Origin: Mariniphaga sp041687215
Lineage (GTDB): Bacteria; Bacteroidota; Bacteroidia; Bacteroidales; Prolixibacteraceae
DNA: 64,000 nt
Direction: 5' to 3'
Assembly (NCBI RefSeq): GCF_041687215.1
Contig: NZ_JAWLCI010000004.1
Location: 75,507-139,506, forward strand
Shown here: positions 24,736 through 33,118 of the stretch, piece by piece
Layout of the letters: every line of letters starts with the position of its first letter
How positions within the stretch are numbered: position 1 is the first letter of the stretch
Notes under the pieces: model-generated
Seen by the model: the letters and a program-made list of their open reading frames with translations, nothing else
Databases searched by the model: none
Told to the model about the DNA's origin: nothing
Translations under genes and position numbers: made by a program

Positions 24736-25560
24736 TTATTCGGTTGATTTTTTTTCAGGATGAAGTTTTTCCCCGCATTTCTTGCAGTATAGCGCATCGT
24801 CATCATGCTTATCGTGAAGGCAAATTGAACAAACCTGAGTATTGCTTTGGGTTGACGGACGCATCATTTCGGCGGTAACAATTCCGGTAGGTACAGCAAT
24901 TATGGCATACCCCATAATCATTACCAAACTGGCAAGAAACTGCCCCAATGGCGTAATGGGGCTAATATCGCCATAACCAACTGTTGTAAGCGTAACAATG
25001 GCCCAGTAGATACTCACCGGAATACTGTTAAAACCACTTGCTTCGCCCTCAACCAGGTACATTAGAGTTCCAACAATTATTACCAAAATGATGACAAAAA
25101 ATATAAATACATTTATTTTCTCGCGACTATTCCAAATGGCTTTTGCCAAAGTGCGCCCCGCAGCGGTATAGCGGGTGAGTTTAAGTATCCGAAATACACG
25201 CAACAGCCTTAAAACCCTGATTACCATCAAACTTTGATAGCTGATTATTATCAATCCCAAATAACTTGGTATAACCGCCAGAAAATCGATAATTCCGTAA
25301 AAACTAAAAATATATTTCCACGGTTTTTTAACAACAAGTATCCGAACGATGTATTCAAATGTAAAAATCACAGTTATTATCCACTCCAGCAATATCAGTG
25401 TATCGCCATGATTCTTTCTTATGGCCGGCACACTTTCAAGCAATACCAATACAACACTCATCAAAATTACCACAAGTAAAACAACATCAAATGCTTTTCC
25501 TGCCCGGGTATCGGCTTCAAAAATAATTTCGTAGAGCTTGTCTTTAAAATTTTTTACCAT
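24736..25560 (-). CDS. Voltage-gated potassium channel with C-terminal zinc ribbon
   Basis: A 274-residue six-helix cation channel. The S4-like segment VIRVLRLLRVFRILKLTRY (near residues 113-131) has an arginine every third position, the hallmark of a voltage sensor. The selectivity filter is TTVGYGD near 191-197, so potassium is expected. After S6 (about 205-228) the cytoplasmic tail contains four cysteines as CSIC and CKKC, spaced like a zinc ribbon, instead of the RCK domain common in bacterial channels. It sits upstream of the lipoprotein gene and is divergent from the amidase. Confidence 0.9.
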   Translation of the reverse strand: MVKNFKDKLYEIIFEADTRAGKAFDVVLLVVILMSVVLVLLESVPAIRKNHGDTLILLEWIITVIFTFEYIVRILVVKKPWKYIFSFYGIIDFLAVIPSYLGLIIISYQSLMVIRVLRLLRVFRILKLTRYTAAGRTLAKAIWNSREKINVFIFFVIILVIIVGTLMYLVEGEASGFNSIPVSIYWAIVTLTTVGYGDISPITPLGQFLASLVMIMGYAIIAVPTGIVTAEMMRPSTQSNTQVCSICLHDKHDDDALYCKKCGEKLHPEKKSTE

Positions 25561-25697
25561 TGTTTTAATTCAAATGGTTTACAGGATTCAAAAATACCAA
25601 AACCTGTTGGATTCTTTTATTGGAACTTACTTTCTTTTTCTGCTCTAAAATGTTAGGAAAACCTTATTTTTAATTCCTGAAGCTAAAAACCATTTTT

Positions 25698-27308
25698 ATG
25701 AAACGCCGAACTTTTTTCAAAACCACTGCCCTCAGCGGTTCAGCACTTGCAGTTACCGGGCTGGCAAGTTGCCAAACCACAGATAAAAACTCCGAACTCC
25801 AACCCGATTTTTCGGAATTTGAGCTGAATGAAATCACGGTGGAAGAATTGCAGCAAAAAATGCAGAAAGGTGAGCTCACCTCCGAATCAATCTGCCAAAA
25901 ATATCTTTCCCGTATCGAACAGGTTGACACTGTGCTGAAATCGGTGATGGAACTGAATACTGACGCACTTGAAATTGCCCGTAGGTTGGACGAAGAGCGG
26001 AAAAACGGAAAAGTGCTTGGACCGTTGCATGGAATACCAATCATGATAAAAGACAACATCGATACTGGTGACAAAATGCAAACCACAGCCGGTTCGCTGG
26101 CATTGGAAGGCCATGTTGCAGAAGAAGATGCGTTCATTTTAAAAAAACTGCGCGAAGCCGGCGCCGTTTTGCTCGGAAAAACCAACCTGAGTGAATGGGC
26201 CAATTTCCGTTCCACCAACTCATCAAGTGGGTGGAGCGGACGCGGTGGCCAGGTGCGTAATCCGTATTGCCTCGACCGCAGTCCGTGTGGCTCCAGCTCG
26301 GGCACAGGCAGCGCAGTTGCAGCAAATTTGTGTGCCTTTGGCATTGGCACCGAAACCGACGGTTCCATTGTCTGCCCGTCGGGAGTAAATGGAATTGTTG
26401 GACTTAAACCTACGCTTGGATTGTGGAGCCGAAGCGGAATTATTCCCATTGCGCACAGCCAGGATACTGCCGGACCGATGACCCGCACGGTGAGAGATGC
26501 CGCCATTTTGTTAGGAGCACTGTCTGGTTTTGACCCAAACGATGCGAAAACGCACATTGAAAAAGGGGAAATTTTTTCTGACTACACGCAATTCCTCAAC
26601 CCGGAAGGACTGAACGGAATGCGCATTGGCATTGCCACTCAAATGACCGGTTTTCATAAAGGTGTAACCGAACTTTTTGCGCAGGCTGTGGAGGTGATGA
26701 AGTCGAAAGGCGCTGAAGTTATCAATGAAGTTACTTTTGAACATCAGCAAAAATGGGGAGCCGCTGAATGGGAAGTTCTGCTCTACGAATTTAAAACCGA
26801 TTTGAACAACTACCTGCAAAGCCATCCGAACGTGCCGGTAAAAAGCCTGGAAGAACTTATTGAATTCAATAAACGAAATGCCGGAAAAGAGATGCCCTGG
26901 TTCGGTCAGGAAATTTTTGAACTGGCACAGGAAAAAGGCGATTTAACCAGCGAAGAATACCTGAAAGCACTGGAAGAAGCCAAACGATTTACCCAAAAGG
27001 AAGGAATTGATGAAGTGATGGACAAGTTCCGGCTGGATGCCATCATTGCCCCAACAAACGGCCCGGCCTGGAATATCGACTGGGTTAACGGCGACCATTT
27101 TTCGGGAAGCAGCTCGGCGCCGGCAGCCATTTCGGGTTACCCGAACATTACCGTTCCCATGGGGTTTGTGCACGGTTTGCCTGCCGGTATTTCCATTTTT
27201 GGCAAGGCATGGAGCGAACCTGTTTTGTTGAAAATTGCCTATGCGTTTGAGCAGGCAACAGAACATCGGAAGGCGCCGGGGTTTGTGGAAACGCTAAAAT
27301 CACTGTAA
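25698..27308 (+). CDS. Exported amidase (amidase-signature family)
   Basis: A 536-residue amidase-signature hydrolase with a Tat-like signal (KRRTFFKTTA, residues 2-11) and a lipobox-like LASC with C25, so probably a periplasmic lipoprotein. The Ser-Ser-Lys triad is visible: K118 in IMIKDNID, the Ser-rich CGSSSGTGSA motif at residues 197-205 and the nucleophile S223 in TETDGSIVCPS. Members hydrolyse amide bonds of many substrates; the target is unknown. A gene of the GatA group is unlikely because of the signal and the missing partners. Its stop is directly followed by repeat-family sequence. Confidence 0.9.
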   Translation: MKRRTFFKTTALSGSALAVTGLASCQTTDKNSELQPDFSEFELNEITVEELQQKMQKGELTSESICQKYLSRIEQVDTVLKSVMELNTDALEIARRLDEERKNGKVLGPLHGIPIMIKDNIDTGDKMQTTAGSLALEGHVAEEDAFILKKLREAGAVLLGKTNLSEWANFRSTNSSSGWSGRGGQVRNPYCLDRSPCGSSSGTGSAVAANLCAFGIGTETDGSIVCPSGVNGIVGLKPTLGLWSRSGIIPIAHSQDTAGPMTRTVRDAAILLGALSGFDPNDAKTHIEKGEIFSDYTQFLNPEGLNGMRIGIATQMTGFHKGVTELFAQAVEVMKSKGAEVINEVTFEHQQKWGAAEWEVLLYEFKTDLNNYLQSHPNVPVKSLEELIEFNKRNAGKEMPWFGQEIFELAQEKGDLTSEEYLKALEEAKRFTQKEGIDEVMDKFRLDAIIAPTNGPAWNIDWVNGDHFSGSSSAPAAISGYPNITVPMGFVHGLPAGISIFGKAWSEPVLLKIAYAFEQATEHRKAPGFVETLKSL

Positions 27309-27330
27309 TTCGGATAACATCCTTCAAGGC

Positions 27331-27470
27331 GCCGGATGGTATCGCTTAGGGGCGATGCTATCCATAACTTATTTTGAAATTCTGCAAAAATACCTCCTGG
27401 ACATTTACGGATAGCATCCCTTCATCTTAATTCAAGGCAGTTGCAAGAAACGACAAGGGATGCCATCCTT
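27331..27470. repeat. Composite palindromic repeat, unit A
   Basis: A unit of about 140 bases. A compact hairpin comes first (27334-27345 with 27352-27363, with G-T pairs), then a spacer of about 45 bases, then inverted arms GGATAGCATCCC (27409-27420) and GGGATGCCATCC (27457-27468). Unit B at 28211-28350 aligns without gaps at an offset of exactly 880 bases, and I count about 119 of 140 positions identical. Similarity extends a further 20 bases upstream to the amidase end (core GATAACATCC, 27313-27322). Unit A ends 10 bases before the RAYT stop. Confidence 0.85.
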
Positions 27471-27479
27471 TAAAGCTTT

Positions 27480-28103
27480 TTACTCTAGATTCAAACTACT
27501 TTTTTCTTCATGAAAATAATTATGGAAATTCAAAAAATTCTCCAGGCCATCAAAAAGCACTAGTCCTAATTCTTTGGAAATTTTTGTTGGTTTATTACTA
27601 ATATAAGCCTGATAAGAACTGTATTTGTAATTTTTAAAATCATTTGTAAGTCCATGTTTAACAGGGTTGTAGTGGATGTAAAAAAACAAATACCTCAAAT
27701 ACTCATCCTCCTCAATCATTAAACGCTTAAAATTTCGGGTAAACAGGCTTCCAGTTCTGTTCTCCTTAATATTAATTGCCTGCGAATAAGAAATAAACAA
27801 CCTCCGTAATCTTTCTGAGATGAAAGCTCCAACTTCTGATTCATTAGTCAACTCCTCTGTCTCATTATTATCCGGATTTTCAATTACAATTTTTTCCGAT
27901 AATTTGATAAGAAAATGAAAATGGTTGGGCAGCAAACAATAGACAAGTACATCAACATAATCATTTAGATGCTTCGTCCAGAGATACAGGAAATAGTCAT
28001 AATTTTCAGGTTTGAAAAAAATCGTGTTTCTGTTAATACCCCGATTGAAAATGTGGAAGTAAGCTCCGCCTAAAAGCGGCATTATTGTTTTATTTGCAGG
28101 CAT
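27480..28103 (-). CDS. REP-associated tyrosine transposase (RAYT, TnpA_REP)
   Basis: A 207-residue Y1 single-strand transposase of the IS200/IS605 superfamily, RAYT branch. The HUH motif is H61-F-H63 in LPNHFHFLI. The downstream YIHYNPVKHGL and the tyrosine-bearing YKYSSYQAY match RAYTs. These enzymes are tied to REP/BIME palindromes that lie next to them, cleave them at single-stranded hairpins, and are usually single-copy domesticated genes. Here repeat unit A abuts the 3' end and half-unit C plus unit B sit upstream of the start, exactly the expected layout. The start MPANKTIMPLLGG at 28103 is preferred over 28151, which would run into half-unit C. Confidence 0.92.
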   Translation of the reverse strand: MPANKTIMPLLGGAYFHIFNRGINRNTIFFKPENYDYFLYLWTKHLNDYVDVLVYCLLPNHFHFLIKLSEKIVIENPDNNETEELTNESEVGAFISERLRRLFISYSQAINIKENRTGSLFTRNFKRLMIEEDEYLRYLFFYIHYNPVKHGLTNDFKNYKYSSYQAYISNKPTKISKELGLVLFDGLENFLNFHNYFHEEKSSLNLE

Positions 28104-28141
28104 TTTTGCTTTAAAGGTAGAAAAAGTTATCTGAAAATTTA

Positions 28142-28202
28142 GGGATAGCATCCCATCAATTCATTTCAAAACATTGCAAGAAAGCAACAAAAGATGCCAT
28201 CC
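28142..28202. repeat. Composite palindromic repeat, half-unit C
   Basis: The second half only of the unit: arm GGATAGCATCCC (28143-28154) and a decayed partner AAGATGCCATCC (28191-28202) at the same 48-base offset as in units A and B. It lies between the RAYT start and unit B. Confidence 0.75.
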
Positions 28203-28210
28203 ATCTGAGC

Positions 28211-28350
28211 GCCGGATGGCATCGCTTATGAGCGATGCTATCCATAGCTTATTTTTAAAATCTGCAAAAAAACTTCCTGAACATTTTCGGATAGCATCCC
28301 ATCTTTTCATTTCAAGTTTGCTACAAGAAACGTCAAGGGATGCCATCCTT
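28211..28350. repeat. Composite palindromic repeat, unit B
   Basis: The hairpin is a 13-base stem with one G-T pair (28214-28226 and 28231-28243, loop TATG). After a spacer of about 45 bases come arms GGATAGCATCCC (28289-28300) and GGGATGCCATCC (28337-28348). It has the same orientation and length as unit A and stops 5 bases before the end of serA (stop at 28355). Confidence 0.85.
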
Positions 28351-28354
28351 TGGG

Positions 28355-29587
28355 CTAATAAAGCATCCTCGCCCGTATTGTATGCGGAATGGCTTTTAGT
28401 TCCTTCAATATTTTATCACAGTTATTGCATTCGGCATCAATAATTACATAACCGATTTCGGCATCGGTTTGCAGGTACTGTGCGGCAATATTTATTCCCT
28501 TGTTGGTAAAAACGAAGTTGATGTCTTTCAGCAAACCGGGCATGTTTTTGTGAATGTGCAGAAACCGCTGCTTATCATAGTTGGGCTGAATGGAAACCTG
28601 CGGAAAATTGACTGCACCAACTGTGGAACCATTGTCGCTGTATCGGATGAGTTTTTCAGCCACCTCCAACCCGATATTTTCCTGCGCTTCCTGCGTACTG
28701 CCGCCAATGTGCGGAGTAAGCAGTACATTATCAAAATCCTGCAAGGGGGAACTGAATTTCTCAGTATTGGAAGCCGGCTCTGTGGGAAAAACATCGGCTG
28801 CCGCACCTGCCAAATGACCATTTTTAAGAAACTGAGCTAACGCTTCGTAATCCACAACCGAACCACGAGAAGCATTGATAAGAAGAGAACCTTTTTTCAT
28901 TTGTGAAAACTGCTCAATAGAAATCATGTTCCGTGTTTCCGAAGTTTCTGGCACATGCAGGGTTACCACATCCGATTTTTTGAGCAGTTCGCTGAGCGAT
29001 TCACAGGCGTAAGCTTTGCCCAGGCTCAGTTTCTTTTCAATATCGAAATAGAGAACATTCATTCCCATGGCTTCGGCCAGAATAGAAACTTGCGAACCAA
29101 TGTGCCCGTACCCCACAATTCCGAGGTTTTTCCCACGAACTTCACAGGAATTTCCAACTGCTTTTAGCCAGTCGCCGCGGTGTGCAGCCGCATTTCTTGC
29201 CGGAACTTCGCGCATCAGCATAACAATTTCAGCAATCACCAATTCTGCTACCGAACGCGTATTGGAAAATGGAGCATTAAATACCGGAACACCTTGTTGT
29301 TTGGCTGCCAGAAGGTCAACCTGATTGGTTCCGATACTAAAACAACCCACGGCAAAAAGTTTTTTCGTTTTTTTTAAAACCTGCTGAGTAAGCTGCGTTC
29401 GCGACCGTATTCCCAGAATATGAGTGTCTTTTAGTTTCTGTTCGAGTTCTTCACCATCGAGAGCAGTTTTGAGGTACTCCACATTGGTGTACCCGGCAGA
29501 TTCAAAATCCTTTACTGAAGATGGATGAATGCCTTCCAGTAGCAAAACTTTGATGTATTTTTTTTCGAGCGAAAGCTTTTTGGGCAT
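28355..29587 (-). CDS. serA: D-3-phosphoglycerate dehydrogenase with ACT domain
   Basis: A 410-residue dehydrogenase that commits 3-phosphoglycerate to serine synthesis. The N-terminal substrate domain is followed by the NAD loop LGIVGYGHIGSQV (about residues 155-167), the NASRGSVVDYEALA segment, and the catalytic histidine in LTPHIGGSTQEAQENIG. Residues about 335-410 (LHIHKNMPGLLKDINFVF and beyond) are an ACT domain, expected to bind serine for feedback inhibition. Length fits the E. coli-type enzyme. serC is not adjacent. A TATTTTTG element lies upstream. Confidence 0.95.
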   Translation of the reverse strand: MPKKLSLEKKYIKVLLLEGIHPSSVKDFESAGYTNVEYLKTALDGEELEQKLKDTHILGIRSRTQLTQQVLKKTKKLFAVGCFSIGTNQVDLLAAKQQGVPVFNAPFSNTRSVAELVIAEIVMLMREVPARNAAAHRGDWLKAVGNSCEVRGKNLGIVGYGHIGSQVSILAEAMGMNVLYFDIEKKLSLGKAYACESLSELLKKSDVVTLHVPETSETRNMISIEQFSQMKKGSLLINASRGSVVDYEALAQFLKNGHLAGAAADVFPTEPASNTEKFSSPLQDFDNVLLTPHIGGSTQEAQENIGLEVAEKLIRYSDNGSTVGAVNFPQVSIQPNYDKQRFLHIHKNMPGLLKDINFVFTNKGINIAAQYLQTDAEIGYVIIDAECNNCDKILKELKAIPHTIRARMLY

Positions 29588-29604
29588 AGTATCAGGTTTT
29601 CCTG

Positions 29605-29612
29605 CAAAAATA
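29605..29612 (-). promoter_or_regulatory. Probable -7 element for serA
   Basis: The minus strand reads TATTTTTG, 18 bases before the serA ATG. A T-rich stretch about 17-18 bases upstream could act as the -33 box. Confidence 0.45.
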
Positions 29613-29627
29613 AGATTTTATGCGAAC

Positions 29628-32216
29628 TTAAAACGCATCATCCAACGTTCGAACGGTTAGCAATTCAATCAATTTCTCTTCCGAAATATCTGTTTTCAGG
29701 TTGATGGTAACTTTTTCGCCGGGCAACATATCGAAATAATTGTCGGAGAAGAATCCTTCCTCATCTCCAATTTGTAAATAAACATTTTTGGCCAGTTTGT
29801 CGGTTTTCAATTCAATATCAAAACCTGAGTCTGTTTTTGCAAGGGTATAAACCACTTCAGGGCTCGGAACATTGAGCTCCTTAAACGGCCTGAAAAAGTA
29901 TAAATTCCGGGAAATAGTTATTCCGTTTTCGATGAGTTCGGCCGAAAAAAGCAAGTTCCGGGAATCTTTCCGGTACAAAAATTCAAATTTGTTTTCGTTG
30001 AAATAGTCTTTACTTGAGTTGGCTGGAATCTCAACCAGCGATGCTGTTTCCCAAATCACACGCCCATCGAAATCCATCATTTTCAGAATGAGCTGGGCAC
30101 TTACCTGTTCCAGCCGGTCGTTTACAATGCCAACTTTAAACTTAAGGTCATCCTGGTATGGGCTGACCAAAACATGCTCAAATCCTTTTTTCACATAATA
30201 CTGCAAAGCTTTCCATTTCTGGTAATAATCGGTAGAACTCCACGAGGCCACAGGCCATACATCGTTCAGTTGCCAATACAAACTTCCCATCGTAAACGGC
30301 ATGGCGCGGCGATGACCTTCCAGTCCGAACTTAATACCTTCGGCCTGCAACACATGATTTACGTACAGAAACGATTCAAAATCTTTAGGACGCCTGTATT
30401 CCTTCAGCAAATAATATTCGATGGTTTCGTTGCCAATGGACGAGCGCTGGTGCGATTTCATCACTTCAGAATAGATATCAAAATCTTCGGGTTCGGTATA
30501 TTTCTTAACAGTTGAAAACTCGGGGAACGATTGAAACCCGTATTCACTCATGAACCGGGCCAGGTGCGTGGCATAGGTTTCAAAAGGCTCTTTGCCCCAC
30601 CAAACGCCCCAGTAATGTTCGTCGCCGTTCACCAAATCGGCCTGAACACCCAAACCTGATGACGGGCTTGAGCCCCAGTAACTGCGTGAAGGGTCAAATT
30701 CCTCCACGACTTCCGGCAACGTTTTGTGAAAAATATCAACGTAAGCCTGCCATACTTTCTCCGGAACATCTTCGCCCTGCCTTTCAGCAATCCCTTTCCA
30801 GCCCCAGGTATTCCAGGCGGTAAGGATTTCGTTGTTGCCGCACCACAGTGCAATACTCGGGTGATTGCGCAACCGTTTTACATTGTCGATGGCTTCGTGC
30901 CGGATATTTTCCAAAAATGGTTCGTCGTTGGGAAACATGGCGCAGGCAAACATAAAATCCTGCCAAACCAGAATGCCGTTTTCGTCGCACAGGTCATAAA
31001 AAATATCTTCTTCGTAAACGCCGCCGCCCCAAACACGCAGCATGTTCATGTTCGAATTTTTGGCGGTTTCAATCATGGTTCGGTAATTTTCCTCTGTCAC
31101 CCGCGGTAAAAACATATCATTGGGAATGTTGTTGGCGCCTTTCATAAATACAGGGTGGCCGTTCAGTTTAAAATAGAACGAGGTGCCGAATTCATCTTCT
31201 TCGCGCACCAGTTCCAGCGTGCGGATACCGATGCGGGTATTTTCAAAAATTGATCGCTGCCTTATTTTCAATTCCCCTGTCAGGTTGTAAAGGTACGCTT
31301 CGCCCAATCCGTTAGACCACCAAAGCTGCGGGTTCTGAATTTCGAAATCCACCTCGTACTGCTGAATGCCTTCCTGAAGTTGAACAGAAGTTGTTGCCAA
31401 AATTTCATCGTCATTATTAACTGACAAGGTTGCCTTTCCTTCTTTTTCAGCCTCAATTTCAAAAACGGCTGTAAATGTGGCCTTTTGTTCAGAAACTTCA
31501 TTTTGAATGATTTGCAGATTTTCAATACGAGCAACATCCCAGGCATTTAGTGAAACCGGTCGCCAGATGCCGCTTGTAACGAGCCGCGGACCCCAGTCCC
31601 AGCCATAGTGATAGCCCGCTTTTCGGGTGTAAATGCTCACGCGTTTGGCTCTTTCCACTTCACCCCGTTCTGCCTGGTCGTTTTCGGCTCCCGGATAAAC
31701 AAATTCGTTGGCATCGTATTTTTTCAGGCCTTCCGCAATGGGCGAACGAAACCGGAAATGCAATTCGTTTTCACCTTCGTTTAAAATATCTTTCACCTCA
31801 ACCTGCCATTCACGAAACATATTGTCAGCAGCCAAAATCTGCTCTCCGTTTAAAAAAACATCTGCATAAGTATCAAGTCCTTTAAATTCGAGTTGGACAC
31901 GGTCGCGGTCAAGCATATTTTCATCTACCGAAAAAATGGTTTTGTATTCCCAGTTCACTTTGTCAATCCACTGCACATCGAGTTCGTTGAGCCGGAAATA
32001 AGGGTCGTCAATCACACCATTTTCCATTAAATCGGTATGAACAGTTCCCGGTACAGTGGCTGGCATCCATTCACCTTCACCAGCCTGCCGGAAAGTCCAG
32101 CCTTCGTTTATTTCTTTCTGAATCATAAGGTTAGGATCTTTTACTTCTTTGTTGCAACCCCACAATAAAAGCATGATTACAGCCCAGTTAATGAACACGT
32201 TATTCTTATGCACCAT
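29628..32216 (-). CDS. Glycoside hydrolase family 2 beta-mannosidase lipoprotein
   Basis: An 862-residue GH2 enzyme of the beta-mannosidase type, releasing mannose from the ends of beta-mannosides. A hydrophobic N-terminus ends in LLLWGC, a probable lipobox. Then come the sugar-binding domain (EINEGWTFRQAGEGEW and onward), the Ig-like domain and the catalytic barrel. The acid/base glutamate is in LWCGNNE and the nucleophile glutamate in MSEYGFQSFPE. I start at MVHKNNVFINWA (32216) because the 22 residues upstream precede the signal and look non-native. No SusC/SusD pair or other glycan genes are nearby, so it is not part of an obvious polysaccharide utilisation locus. Confidence 0.92.
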   Translation of the reverse strand: MVHKNNVFINWAVIMLLLWGCNKEVKDPNLMIQKEINEGWTFRQAGEGEWMPATVPGTVHTDLMENGVIDDPYFRLNELDVQWIDKVNWEYKTIFSVDENMLDRDRVQLEFKGLDTYADVFLNGEQILAADNMFREWQVEVKDILNEGENELHFRFRSPIAEGLKKYDANEFVYPGAENDQAERGEVERAKRVSIYTRKAGYHYGWDWGPRLVTSGIWRPVSLNAWDVARIENLQIIQNEVSEQKATFTAVFEIEAEKEGKATLSVNNDDEILATTSVQLQEGIQQYEVDFEIQNPQLWWSNGLGEAYLYNLTGELKIRQRSIFENTRIGIRTLELVREEDEFGTSFYFKLNGHPVFMKGANNIPNDMFLPRVTEENYRTMIETAKNSNMNMLRVWGGGVYEEDIFYDLCDENGILVWQDFMFACAMFPNDEPFLENIRHEAIDNVKRLRNHPSIALWCGNNEILTAWNTWGWKGIAERQGEDVPEKVWQAYVDIFHKTLPEVVEEFDPSRSYWGSSPSSGLGVQADLVNGDEHYWGVWWGKEPFETYATHLARFMSEYGFQSFPEFSTVKKYTEPEDFDIYSEVMKSHQRSSIGNETIEYYLLKEYRRPKDFESFLYVNHVLQAEGIKFGLEGHRRAMPFTMGSLYWQLNDVWPVASWSSTDYYQKWKALQYYVKKGFEHVLVSPYQDDLKFKVGIVNDRLEQVSAQLILKMMDFDGRVIWETASLVEIPANSSKDYFNENKFEFLYRKDSRNLLFSAELIENGITISRNLYFFRPFKELNVPSPEVVYTLAKTDSGFDIELKTDKLAKNVYLQIGDEEGFFSDNYFDMLPGEKVTINLKTDISEEKLIELLTVRTLDDAF

Positions 32217-32334
32217 TTTTTGTAAATTTTTAGCGGCGTTAAATTTCGCAAACCATCTGTTTCTGCCAAAAAAGTTTGACAAATTAAATTACAAAACGTT
32301 TATTCAAACCGTTTATTGAGACTCTGATAAAATG

Positions 32335-32526
32335 TTACTGATCTTCTTTTTTTGCCGTAGAAAAATTAAACGGTATGTAAAGCAAACAGAACCTGAATAA
32401 ACCTGTTGCTATCAGCGGAATTCCCAAAAGGCCCCACCAACTGTCGAACACAACACCAATAATGGCAATTATCAAACCAAATATAACTCTCAATAACCTG
32501 TCAATTGTTCCTACATTGCATTTCAT
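32335..32526 (-). CDS. DUF2892 (YgaP-like membrane domain) protein
   Basis: A 63-residue protein with the pattern MKCNVGTIDRLLRVIFGL followed by two short membrane helices and the LFRFCLLYIPF segment, which are hallmarks of the DUF2892 family. The family is a small inner-membrane protein that is often linked to rhodanese or sulfur-transfer proteins. The correct start is at 32526; the frame upstream of it belongs to no recognisable protein. Its own neighbour is the C_GCAxxG_C_C protein, and the two may be cotranscribed. Confidence 0.88.
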   Translation of the reverse strand: MKCNVGTIDRLLRVIFGLIIAIIGVVFDSWWGLLGIPLIATGLFRFCLLYIPFNFSTAKKEDQ

Positions 32527-32590
32527 AAATATTATTTTAAAATTTCCCTGGTCTTTTTTCCCACAATCCTGAATCCCTGTAAGAAAAAAT

Positions 32591-33019
32591 TTAAAACCCT
32601 TCCTCCAAAATATCGCATGCTGTTTTAATAAATTTGGTGCATCTCGTGTCATGTATTCGTTCTGCATTTGCAGCCGCTGCACCTTCAGGAGTTGAAATAT
32701 CGTATCCGGTAAGTTCCTTGCAAATCAGGGATTTATGTGCTGCTTTGAATTTTTCATTGAATTGCTTCATCAATAACTTTGTTTTTGTTTTAGCCTTCGG
32801 ATCAGAGGTAAAATGCCCGTGTTTCATGCCAATTACCATATATGAACCGGTAACTGCACCGCAGGTTTCAGCGCAGTTCATACCGCCGCCAAATCCACTG
32901 GAAATTTTGAGGGCTGTCTTTTCATCCAGTCCCAAATCTTTGGCAAACAAACTAAAAACCGTTTGGGCACAGTTGAATTGGGAGAATTGTTTTTCAACCA
33001 AGGCTGATTTTTTGGTCAT
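32591..33019 (-). CDS. C_GCAxxG_C_C family protein
   Basis: A 142-residue protein with the Cys-rich signature of the C_GCAxxG_C_C family: NCAQTVF near residue 16 and GGMNCAETCGAVTGS near 46-60, plus later cysteines near 100 and 130. The cysteines suggest a redox or metal-binding role, possibly iron-sulfur, but function is not established. The start at 33019 (MTKKSALVEKQ) follows the family pattern; an ATG 13 codons upstream is possible. Minus-strand neighbours are pgk upstream and the DUF2892 gene downstream. Confidence 0.88.
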   Translation of the reverse strand: MTKKSALVEKQFSQFNCAQTVFSLFAKDLGLDEKTALKISSGFGGGMNCAETCGAVTGSYMVIGMKHGHFTSDPKAKTKTKLLMKQFNEKFKAAHKSLICKELTGYDISTPEGAAAANAERIHDTRCTKFIKTACDILEEGF

Positions 33020-33062
33020 TTTTCGTTTCAATTTTGAGTTAAAGTTAGAAGATTTCACAACA

Positions 33063-33094
33063 TAAAAAAAACCCGAAGTTTTTCACCCCGGGTC
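33063..33094 (-). terminator. Intrinsic terminator of pgk
   Basis: On the minus strand, ACCCG (33089-33093) and CGGGT (33071-33075) pair across a short loop and are followed by a long T-run (33063-33070). It lies about 25 bases after the pgk stop. Confidence 0.8.
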
Positions 33095-33118
33095 GTATTT
33101 TTTTTCACTATTGAAAAT

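Noticed and set aside
25670..26557. A 295-codon open frame on the minus strand opposite the amidase
   Set aside because: It lies fully antisense to a clear amidase with intact catalytic motifs; the product is Ser/Pro-rich and resembles no family.
27480..28103. The RAYT gene as an intact IS200/IS605 insertion element
   Set aside because: The hairpin units are direct copies of a repeat family, not left and right IS ends of the usual kind, there is no second orf, and RAYT signature motifs are present.
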